Below, piece after piece: positions 1 through 5,170 of a DNA stretch of 5,170 bases. The translations under genes and the position numbers were made by a program. This DNA is from Lachnospiraceae bacterium UBA7598 (GTDB lineage: Bacteria; Bacillota; Clostridia; Lachnospirales; Lachnospiraceae), in contig DLQV01000085.1 in assembly GCA_002474415.1 (NCBI GenBank), positions 12,937-18,106 of the forward strand, written 5' to 3'. Below the pieces are notes generated by a model. The model made no database searches and was not told the origin of the DNA. It saw nothing but the letters and a program-made list of their open reading frames with translations. The stretch's first letter is position 1. Every line of letters starts with the position of its first letter.

Positions 1-336
1 CGTAAAGGAATACGTCTGGTTTCCATCCCGGATGCTCTTTGGATAAGAGACACGATTTCCACTCTCCCGGAAAATAAAATAACCCGGCTCGGAAACTTTA
101 TCATATCCATCGACCGTCTTTGTCTCTGTGATCTTATACAAAATATTGCGGTTCAATCCGTCAAATACTGCATATCCGTCTTTGTCCGTCTGCTTTTCGG
201 CAAGTTCTTTTGTCTTTGTTACCTCTCCGGTCTTGCGGTTAAAGGTCAATTCACTGCACGTAAATGTCACTCCGGCCAGTTTCGCGGTCTGATCGCCGGC
301 TGCATATTTATAGACACTGGCACAGACGCTCTCCAT
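1..336 (-). other. SpaA/Cna_B-like (prealbumin-like) domain of the adhesin, truncated by the window edge
   Basis: Residues 881-992 show the layout of a SpaA-type domain: a first strand with Lys (ASVYKYAAG, K890), the L-A-G-V-T-F element (900-905), a T-D-K-D-G-Y-A-V-F-D-G-L segment (930-941) and YKITET (947-952), whose Glu951 matches the catalytic Glu of this family. The usual A-P-x-G-Y after the Glu is replaced by KTVDGY. The closing strand with the expected Asn lies beyond the left edge. Confidence 0.75.
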
Positions 337-2976
337 TTTTGAGGTACCTTTGCTGGAAACCACCTTGTGTTTGATGGTATACGAAGAACTGCCCTGGTCC
401 GTGCGGACACCCATCAGTTTACACGTATTCTTCGCGTTGCTTTCATCCAGATAATTTTGTTTTCCATCAGTGAGCGGACTTAAATTAACCGTTGCCTGAT
501 AGGTAATGACAACCTTTTTACTATCCGGCACTTTGACTGTCAGTGTCCGTATGGTCTGGTCATAAACTACCTGTTCTCCGGTTGCCTGTGTTCCGTCAAT
601 TTTTAAAGATCCCATCACATAATCCAGTGCCGGTCCCATCGTATCGACCAGTGTCAGTGTATCACTCTCCGGGTCTAAATCCTGCGCATTGGCATTCACC
701 GTGATGGTATAATCTACCGGCTTTGTATTTTTCTCATAATTACCGGTCTTTGTGATAATATCCTCTTTGCTTAAATGCTTCCAGACATCTTTTTCTACTT
801 CCGGATAAGTGATCCCGTTGATCGTAATCTTTGCCTTATTGATAAAATGATTCTTTTCGAATGCGAGAGATACGTCCTTAATCTTTGTCTGATAAAAAAC
901 GTAAACCGTTGTATTGGTGTTCACTGTCTCTAACGCTTTGCCGGTCAGCTGGAAGGTAACCGTTCCATCCCCGTTTTCACGAGCCTGAATTCCTTCTATC
1001 TTCTGTTTTCTGTTCCAGTCATCGGTATAAACCTCTGCCGATCCCTCCACATACATGGTATTTTTCGGCAGGGTATCGACAATCGTAATCGTATCTGCGT
1101 GCTTAATCTTATCGTTCTGCATCCGGCTTAACGGTTTGATTGCAAGCTTCCAGGACGTATACGGACTGCTTTCCTTCCAATACTTCCAGTCAACATCTTT
1201 TGTCATCGGCTCATCACAGGTATAACGGTAAGTCGCCTGTGCCTGCGCCAGCCAATTTCCATCGTCAAAGCAACTCACCCTGTTGGTGTACGAAGTCGAC
1301 TTTTCCGGTATTTTATTAATTTTTGTTAGGAACGTGATTTCAATTGTTCCCGATGATACGGGGCCAAAAGAAAACGAAAGTTCTCCATTTTTCCCTGTGT
1401 TTATCTTCGGTCTTAGCAAATGAATAGAGTTTTTGAAAGAACATTTTGCTGAAGAAGGTACATACGTCATTCCTTTCGGAAGATAATCCGTCACGGAATA
1501 CTTCCAATAGCCACCTTTCGGAATATTTGCAATAATTTTCCATTCCACAGTGTCGCTCTGGGAATCCTTTGTCAGACATTCCTTTTGGATATAATTAAAA
1601 TTTTCACCGATCGTAACTGTATCGGAATATTCAAACATCTTTTCATTCCATATTTTTATAGAAAACGTATTCTTTTTCGTGTTTACGGCGTTATCTTTTA
1701 CCTCTCCTATTGATGTCTGATAAGAAATTGTATACGTGCGGTTACAGCCCCGGGGAAGGGTAAACGTTTCTCCGTTTAACACGTTCTCCCATGTGCTTTC
1801 CTTTAATCCCGGAATCTCCGGTTTACAGGAAAAACTTTTTTTAATATAAGAGCAGGAGTCACCATCGATCCGGTCCGAAATCACCGAACCTCCCAGATCC
1901 ATTTTTTCCCCGTTTGGATTGATTGTAATCGTCCAATTAATTCTGTCACACTTTTTCTTTTCTTCTATTGTGCCGGTCTTTTTTGCCCAGTCACTCTTTT
2001 TGGTAATCTCTACCCCTTTTGTTGCCTCTGCATGGGAAGTTTTGCTTTTTACCTCAACGGTATTATTTCCCTGCCATTTGGTATCTCCCTTATCATACAG
2101 ATAAATTTTTCTGTCGACAGTTACATGGTATGCTGCATAAATGGTCTCCCCGTCTGCCATTTCGGCAATCGTATAGGAAAAGCCCTTTTTATTTTCTGCC
2201 ACACTTCCTGTTACCGTACCGGTATAAGCATTCTTACATGCGGCATCGGTATAAAATGAAATATCCTTATCCTGTAGTGTCAGATTGTCCTGCAGCGTAT
2301 CTGTCACAACAACATTACTCTGCTTTCCGGTTGCGGTAATTTCCACCAGAAACGCGCTGGTCATGTCTTTCTCGTTGACTTTCCCACCGGTCTTTTTTAC
2401 ATGAATCCCATCGCCGCTCTCATCGCGCCTCATATCAATGGTAAAATCTCCAAGACCAAGAAATTTGTAAGTGGTTTTTCCTCCCTTTCCGTCATCGAGT
2501 GCTTCTTTACACAGTTTTCCTTCGATATCCAAAGAACCGGAACGATTGCTTCCGGTATAAAAAGATTCTTTCTCATAATTCACCGTCACCGTGTTTCCTT
2601 CCACGGTATAGGTTCCGTATCCATCCAGCGTATCGCTGTCTTTTGCAAAGTCAATTCCATCGGGCAGCTGATATGTCATCGTATGACTGTCTGCCGTTGG
2701 AAAATGCTGATCCACAAAGGACCATTCCAAATGAACTTTGACGGTTTCTCCATAGGGAACACTGATTGCCGATCCCGTGGAGACATTCACGCCATTTATC
2801 TGCACGTAACTTGCGTTTCCGACCAGATGGTCTGCCATATCGGTGCTGTCCATCCTTGTGTCGGGTTCATCTGCCGCCTGTGCATCGACGGAATTCACCT
2901 GAACCATGCCGATACACAATAATACTGCCATAAAAAATGACACTATTCTGCATTTTACTGACTTGCGTTTTTTCAT
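1..2976 (-). CDS. Secreted multi-domain adhesin/fimbrial-type surface protein with isopeptide-forming modules (3' end outside window)
   Basis: The frame is open from an ATG at 2976 to the left edge: 992 codons, no stop, so the C-terminus is missing. The start is set by an AGGAG box 6 nt upstream and by the signal peptide that follows. Residues 1-34 are a Sec signal (KKRK, then a hydrophobic core at 11-25, likely cut after AQA at 34). Residues 36-188 form a beta-rich domain resembling the N-terminal Ig-like folds of Gram-positive adhesins. Residues 189-860 hold five divergent modules, each with an early Lys, a central Asp in a V-x-D-x-L-like strand and a late Asn (K194/D226/N305, K326/D368/N429, K465/D497/N565, K593/D634/N713, K743/D778/N850). 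From 881 a SpaA/Cna_B-like domain begins (K890, and E951 in YKITET). In the family such Lys-Asn bonds, helped by Asp or Glu, stiffen pili and stalk proteins. The likely role is adhesion or a surface fibre, with sortase anchoring expected but not visible. The ligand is unknown. It has 13 cysteines after the signal peptide, which is unusual for this class. Confidence 0.9.
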   Translation of the reverse strand, partial: MKKRKSVKCRIVSFFMAVLLCIGMVQVNSVDAQAADEPDTRMDSTDMADHLVGNASYVQINGVNVSTGSAISVPYGETVKVHLEWSFVDQHFPTADSHTMTYQLPDGIDFAKDSDTLDGYGTYTVEGNTVTVNYEKESFYTGSNRSGSLDIEGKLCKEALDDGKGGKTTYKFLGLGDFTIDMRRDESGDGIHVKKTGGKVNEKDMTSAFLVEITATGKQSNVVVTDTLQDNLTLQDKDISFYTDAACKNAYTGTVTGSVAENKKGFSYTIAEMADGETIYAAYHVTVDRKIYLYDKGDTKWQGNNTVEVKSKTSHAEATKGVEITKKSDWAKKTGTIEEKKKCDRINWTITINPNGEKMDLGGSVISDRIDGDSCSYIKKSFSCKPEIPGLKESTWENVLNGETFTLPRGCNRTYTISYQTSIGEVKDNAVNTKKNTFSIKIWNEKMFEYSDTVTIGENFNYIQKECLTKDSQSDTVEWKIIANIPKGGYWKYSVTDYLPKGMTYVPSSAKCSFKNSIHLLRPKINTGKNGELSFSFGPVSSGTIEITFLTKINKIPEKSTSYTNRVSCFDDGNWLAQAQATYRYTCDEPMTKDVDWKYWKESSPYTSWKLAIKPLSRMQNDKIKHADTITIVDTLPKNTMYVEGSAEVYTDDWNRKQKIEGIQARENGDGTVTFQLTGKALETVNTNTTVYVFYQTKIKDVSLAFEKNHFINKAKITINGITYPEVEKDVWKHLSKEDIITKTGNYEKNTKPVDYTITVNANAQDLDPESDTLTLVDTMGPALDYVMGSLKIDGTQATGEQVVYDQTIRTLTVKVPDSKKVVITYQATVNLSPLTDGKQNYLDESNAKNTCKLMGVRTDQGSSSYTIKHKVVSSKGTSKMESVCASVYKYAAGDQTAKLAGVTFTCSELTFNRKTGEVTKTKELAEKQTDKDGYAVFDGLNRNILYKITETKTVDGYDKVSEPGYFIFRESGNRVSYPKSIRDGNQTYSFT
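397..2412 (-). other. Array of five divergent isopeptide-type beta-sandwich modules (adhesin residues 189-860)
   Basis: Five modules of about 120-140 residues repeat one pattern. Each has a first strand ending in Lys (VKK, ITKK, IQK, MTK, ITK), a strand with the catalytic-type Asp (VVTDTL, VISDRI, SVTDYL, TIVDTLP, TLVDTMG), often followed by a short x-x-Y-V segment, and a last strand with Asn two residues before a small hydrophobic residue (NTV, NAV, NRV, NKA, NTC). The modules are too divergent to be seen as DNA repeats. The Lys-Asp-Asn assignment comes from pattern alignment by eye. In module 1 (K194 or K195) and module 2 (K326 or K327) either of two adjacent lysines could be the bonded one. 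Confidence 0.7.
2875..2976 (-). other. Signal peptide coding segment of the adhesin
   Basis: Residues 1-34 show a charged n-region (MKKRKSVKCR), a hydrophobic stretch IVSFFMAVLLCIGMV and an A-Q-A motif at 32-34 followed by A-D-E-P. This is a typical signal peptidase I site. C21 lies in the hydrophobic core but is preceded by Leu-Leu, so it does not make a lipobox. No YSIRK-G/S motif is present. Confidence 0.85.
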
Positions 2977-2982
2977 GCCTCT

Positions 2983-2987
2983 CTCCT
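2983..2987 (-). promoter_or_regulatory. Ribosome binding site of the adhesin gene
   Basis: On the minus strand AAAAGGAGAGAGGC immediately precedes the ATG. The AGGAG core sits 6 nt from the start codon, which fixes the start at 2976. Confidence 0.85.
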
Positions 2988-3010
2988 TTTCATAATTTTA
3001 TATCGTAATT

Positions 3011-3040
3011 AAAATACACTTATTCTTTCTCGCAAGTCAA
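3011..3040 (-). promoter_or_regulatory. Candidate sigma-A promoter of the adhesin gene
   Basis: On the minus strand, TTGACT (3040-3035) and TATTTT (3016-3011) are separated by 18 nt. They match the -35 consensus in 5 of 6 positions and the -10 in 4 of 6. The start point would fall near 3004, giving a leader of roughly 27 nt. The promoter lies wholly between the insertion sequence and the gene, so the insertion has not removed it. Confidence 0.55.
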
Positions 3041-3183
3041 CAGCAATACATGTCTCTCTTTCAGGTTCCCAGGCCTTATTTTTCTTTTTCTAATTATTTC
3101 TACGCGTTTTTATGTTTTTCAGCAATTTTTCAGCCCTCCGAAATACGCTTTCTTTTTTTTGTATTTTCGTGTAAAATCCCATC

Positions 3184-3196
3184 TTTGACAGTTGAA
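3184..3196 (+). repeat. Left terminal inverted repeat of the IS
   Basis: TTTGACAGTTGAA is exactly complementary to 5152-5164. Continued inward to 24 bp, 21 positions match the other end, including a shared run of seven A at repeat positions 18-24. Confidence 0.92.
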
Positions 3197-3200
3197 GAGC

Positions 3201-3249
3201 AAAAAAACGGTTGCAAAGCCAGTAAAATCAAGGCTTGTAGCCGTTTTTT
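3201..3249 (-). terminator. Bidirectional intrinsic terminator at the left end of the IS
   Basis: The segment AAAAAACGGTTGCAAAGCC pairs with GGCTTGTAGCCGTTTTTT across an 11-nt loop (3221-3231). Some pairs are G-T type and one base is bulged. Runs of T follow the stem on either strand: seven after the transposase transcript and six on the plus strand. It would end the transposase message about 40 to 90 bases after its stop codon and also block antisense transcription entering the element. Confidence 0.8.
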
Positions 3250-3263
3250 ATTTTGCAGCGATA

Positions 3264-3279
3264 TGTGCTATTGTGCTAT
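3264..3279 (+). repeat. Two tandem copies of TGTGCTAT in the left subterminal region
   Basis: The octamer TGTGCTAT occurs twice with no spacer, between the transposase stop and the terminator. A near copy, TGTGTTAT, lies at 5066-5059 in the right end with the same inward orientation and a similar distance from the tip. A transposase or host-factor binding role is possible but unproven. Confidence 0.4.
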
Positions 3280-3289
3280 ATTTTTTTGC

Positions 3290-5032
3290 CTATGGCAAAT
3301 TTATTTCTTTTGTTTGTTTGATGATGCTTCGCATCGTAGATTTTTTAATGAATTCATAGTCGGTTCGAAAACCGAAAGCTTTGTGCAAGGAATCTGTTAT
3401 TTCGGTCCGTGTGTAGGACGGGACATAGCCATTAGCGGTATTTAACAGTGTCATTTTCATAGAGCGTAAAGAATCAATGATCTGTTCTGTTGTATAGCTG
3501 CTTTTGAGTTTTTTCTCTAGCAGGCGGTAGAGAAGAAGACTGATATAGCAGGTCATGAAATGTGCCTTGATCCGGTCGTCTCTTCTGACATAAACAGGTC
3601 TCGCCTCGAATTCTGTTTTCATGATCCTGAAATTCTCTTCAATTTCCCAGCGCTGTTTGTTGATCTTTATGATTTCTTCGATATTTCCTTCAAGATTTGT
3701 CATAACTGCATAGAAACCATCGTAAAGTTCTTCTTTGGCAACCTGTTCCTCATCAAGCTCATACACTTTCTTTTCGGCAATTTCACCATCGTTTGTTACA
3801 GCAGTCTTTTTCACAAACCGCATAGGATCATTTGGATTTTTACCCTTTCGCTTTTTACAGGGAGAGTTGATGATTCTCTCTGCACGCTCGATTTGCCGTG
3901 CCCTGATTTTTTGCTGATAAGCCTTATATTTCGGTGAGTATGTAACGATCAGTGTTTCATCCAGATCCCCGGTAACAACCGGAACTTCTTTGTAATAAAT
4001 GGCGTTAAAAACGTCGGCATCGGTTTCGTCCAAAGTCCTGATATCTACAAAATCTGACGAACCAAGTTTTCTGAACTGCGTTGGATTCATGGCAATATCG
4101 CGGTCTTCCTGTTTCATTTTTTTCAGAGAATGAGTGACGACATAAGCCCGGTTTCCGATACTGTTAAACCCACGGTTGTTTGCACTTCCCAGCCCGGCAT
4201 CCGAGCAGAAGATAAACTCGCTGCAGTTAAAATCTTTTAAGATTTTCTTCTCCAGAGGCTTGAGGGTTGTCTGCTCGTTTTGATTGCCAGGAAAAATATC
4301 AAATGCAAGAGGAATGCCGTCTGCATCCATAAACAGTCCCATGGTAACGATGGGATTCGGACGGTTTTCTTTGCTTTTTCCATAGTGCTTTAAACCGCTT
4401 TCTTCCTCAATCTCAAAGTAATAATTCGTACAGTCATAGTAAAGGATCTTCTGATTTCTCGGATGAATAAAGTTCGAGTTTTTATAAAGTTCACCTTGGA
4501 TAAAATCTGATTCTTCCGCGATTACGGACAATGCCCTGTAAACGTCTTGAATCTCATACTTTGGCGGCTCGAGCAGAGTTTTGCAAAAGTTATAGCTGCT
4601 GAGTTTGCTTGAAGGAGACAGAATCCTTGCGTAAACCAGATCGGTGAGGATCGCATGGAGATCATACTTAAATTTGTGGCGCCCCTTGATTACCCGGCAG
4701 ATGTTGTCAAGGCGAAGTTCGGAACATAGCTGCTGAAGGAACAGATATCCTGCATGAAAAGAACGAGCCTCGTTGATAGGAATGCAGGCAGCCTGGGAAA
4801 ACTCAACGGTAACCTTTCCGGTACGGTCATTGTAGAGTTTTGTCTCTTTGGCAGCTTCGCTTTTAGCCCATGCCATAAGCTTATCTTCGTCACCATTGAA
4901 CTGTTCCAGAAGAGAATTGTACTTTCCGAGCTTTTTATAGATGCGAGAGGAAGATTTACCATCTTTTTTTCGGAATGATTGATAAATATAAACATCTTTA
5001 TTGTTTTTGCTACCTGTAACTGCAATATACAT
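3290..5032 (-). CDS. IS1634-family DDE transposase
   Basis: This 580-residue protein is complete, from ATG at 5032 to TAG at 3290-3292. It carries out cut-and-paste-type movement of its own element by binding the terminal repeats and using two metal ions held by a DDE triad in an RNase H fold. D200 lies in ILYYDCTNYYFE, followed by the HYGKSKENRPNP motif (216-227) typical of the group. D278 lies in FIFCSDAGLGS. E465 lies in RWEIEENFRIMK, which fits the R(3)E(6)K signature with R461 and K472. The Tyr usually three residues before the Arg is Asn458. A basic insertion (about 385-409, CKKRKGK) lies between the second Asp and the Glu, where IS4-like transposases carry an insertion domain. The start MYIAVTGSKNNKDVYIYQSF is the usual family N-terminus and has AAAAAGGA 9 nt upstream. 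No frameshift or missing catalytic residue is seen, so it may be active. Confidence 0.95.
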   Translation of the reverse strand: MYIAVTGSKNNKDVYIYQSFRKKDGKSSSRIYKKLGKYNSLLEQFNGDEDKLMAWAKSEAAKETKLYNDRTGKVTVEFSQAACIPINEARSFHAGYLFLQQLCSELRLDNICRVIKGRHKFKYDLHAILTDLVYARILSPSSKLSSYNFCKTLLEPPKYEIQDVYRALSVIAEESDFIQGELYKNSNFIHPRNQKILYYDCTNYYFEIEEESGLKHYGKSKENRPNPIVTMGLFMDADGIPLAFDIFPGNQNEQTTLKPLEKKILKDFNCSEFIFCSDAGLGSANNRGFNSIGNRAYVVTHSLKKMKQEDRDIAMNPTQFRKLGSSDFVDIRTLDETDADVFNAIYYKEVPVVTGDLDETLIVTYSPKYKAYQQKIRARQIERAERIINSPCKKRKGKNPNDPMRFVKKTAVTNDGEIAEKKVYELDEEQVAKEELYDGFYAVMTNLEGNIEEIIKINKQRWEIEENFRIMKTEFEARPVYVRRDDRIKAHFMTCYISLLLYRLLEKKLKSSYTTEQIIDSLRSMKMTLLNTANGYVPSYTRTEITDSLHKAFGFRTDYEFIKKSTMRSIIKQTKEINLP

Positions 5033-5041
5033 AACACAAAA

Positions 5042-5049
5042 TCCTTTTT
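5042..5049 (-). promoter_or_regulatory. Ribosome binding site of the transposase
   Basis: The minus strand reads AAAAAGGA, then nine bases, then ATG. The AAGGA core and the A-rich context support the start at 5032 over upstream or internal starts. Confidence 0.7.
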
Positions 5050-5055
5050 CTTTTT

Positions 5056-5064
5056 ATTATAACA
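5056..5064 (-). promoter_or_regulatory. Extended -10 promoter of the transposase
   Basis: The minus strand reads TGTTATAAT, a perfect TATAAT with the TGn extension. The hexamer 17 nt upstream, TGTACT (5084-5079), is a poor -35, so the promoter probably relies on the extended -10. The distance to the ATG fits a leader of about 20 nt. Confidence 0.65.
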
Positions 5065-5107
5065 CACTATTACAAACAAGTACATACAAAAACGAAAAAT
5101 TTGACAT

Positions 5108-5134
5108 AAAAAATGCAGGTTTTATGCGGCCTGC
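5108..5134 (-). terminator. Terminator-like hairpin at the right end of the IS, facing inward
   Basis: On the minus strand GCAGG (5134-5130) pairs with CCTGC (5119-5115) across 10 nt and is followed by ATTTTTT. The GC-rich 5-bp stem plus T-run would stop transcripts entering from flanking DNA before they reach the transposase gene. The stem is short, so efficiency is uncertain. Confidence 0.5.
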
Positions 5135-5151
5135 GATAACTTTTTTTAATA

Positions 5152-5164
5152 TTCAACTGTCAAA
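5152..5164 (-). repeat. Right terminal inverted repeat of the IS
   Basis: TTCAACTGTCAAA on the plus strand is the exact reverse complement of the left end. Only six bases of flanking DNA remain to its right, so the host context on that side cannot be read. Confidence 0.92.
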
Positions 5165-5170
5165 CTCCCG

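Larger units (their letters stand above)
3184..5164 (-). mobile_element. Complete IS1634-family insertion sequence, 1,981 bp
   Basis: The boundaries are set by perfect 13-bp inverted repeats, TTTGACAGTTGAA at 3184-3196 and its complement at 5152-5164. Pairing is lost at the next outer base on each side. The element carries one intact transposase read from the right end toward the left, an extended -10 promoter near the right end, and a terminator near the left end. Length, single long gene and 13-bp repeats suit the IS1634 family. All parts needed for a functional copy appear intact. Short flanking direct repeats are not seen: CCCATC on the left, CTCCCG on the right. Confidence 0.9.

Noticed and set aside
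1340..1579. Minus-strand 79-codon frame within the adhesin region
   Set aside because: It is in a different frame from the 992-codon adhesin, which is continuous through this stretch. I saw no frameshift that would bring it into use.
2401..2922. Plus-strand 173-codon open frame
   Set aside because: It lies antisense inside the adhesin gene, has no ribosome binding site, and its translation is Cys/His/Ile-rich without any recognisable domain.
2911..2946. Lipoprotein signal at C21 of the adhesin
   Set aside because: The residues before the Cys are Val-Leu-Leu, lacking the small residue needed at -1. A signal peptidase I site (AQA) fits better.
3065..3078. AGGTTCCCAGGCCT as an operator or riboswitch element
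   Set aside because: The dyad is only a few base pairs, and I could not match the leader to any known riboswitch fold. The predicted message also starts downstream of it.
3153..3160. Run of eight T upstream of the adhesin promoter as a phase-variation tract
   Set aside because: It lies more than 110 bases upstream of the -35 box, outside spacer or coding sequence, and such runs are common in AT-rich intergenic DNA.
3050..3445. Plus-strand 131-codon frame crossing the IS left end
   Set aside because: It runs through the terminal repeat, the terminator and into the antisense of the transposase. It is Phe/Cys-rich with no ribosome binding site.
3560..3937. Plus-strand 125-codon frame inside the transposase gene
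   Set aside because: It is the antisense shadow of conserved transposase coding sequence, with no supporting start signal.
4690..5085. Minus-strand 131-codon frame overlapping the start of the transposase
   Set aside because: It overlaps in another frame and begins upstream of the transposase -10 box, so the message would not contain its start. The translation has no family features.
5101..5106. Perfect TTGACA reading outward (plus strand) as an IS-borne promoter for neighbouring DNA
   Set aside because: No acceptable -10 box follows at 16-18 bases (the best is TATGCG), and a host-side -10 would be too far away.

Overview
The window holds two minus-strand genes. Modest GC, codon use rich in GGA, GCA, AAA and CCG, strong purine-rich ribosome binding sites, a Gram-positive surface protein and an IS1634-type transposase together suggest a low-to-mid GC Firmicute. 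A gut-type clostridium such as a Lachnospiraceae member is the best guess. That assignment is inference from style; no phylogenetic marker gene is present.

Positions 1-2976 (minus strand) are one uninterrupted reading frame of 992 codons. It starts at an ATG with a good ribosome binding site and runs off the left edge without a stop. It encodes the N-terminal part of a secreted, modular surface protein. In order it has a signal peptide, an adhesin-like N-terminal domain, five divergent modules that each keep a Lys...Asp...Asn pattern typical of self-crosslinking (isopeptide-forming) pilin/adhesin domains, and the start of a SpaA/Cna_B-like domain. The C-terminal end, where a sortase motif would be expected, lies outside the window.

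Positions 2977-3183 are a short intergenic region with a plausible sigma-A-type promoter and the ribosome binding site of the adhesin gene.

Positions 3184-5164 are a complete insertion sequence of 1,981 bp. It has perfect 13-bp terminal inverted repeats (21 of 24 matching when extended inward), a full-length 580-residue DDE transposase of the IS1634 group, an extended -10 promoter, and hairpins at both ends. The left-end hairpin is a strong bidirectional terminator. The right end is a nested palindrome that looks like a terminator against transcription entering the element from outside. The last 6 bases lie outside the element, and no short target-site duplication is visible.

The element lies upstream of the adhesin gene in the same orientation. 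Its terminator and the adhesin's own promoter suggest the adhesin is transcribed independently of the transposase. The insertion may nevertheless have separated the adhesin from its ancestral upstream DNA. I see no defence system, CRISPR array, tRNA or rRNA. The least obvious content is the long edge-truncated adhesin and the paired hairpin architecture of the IS ends.
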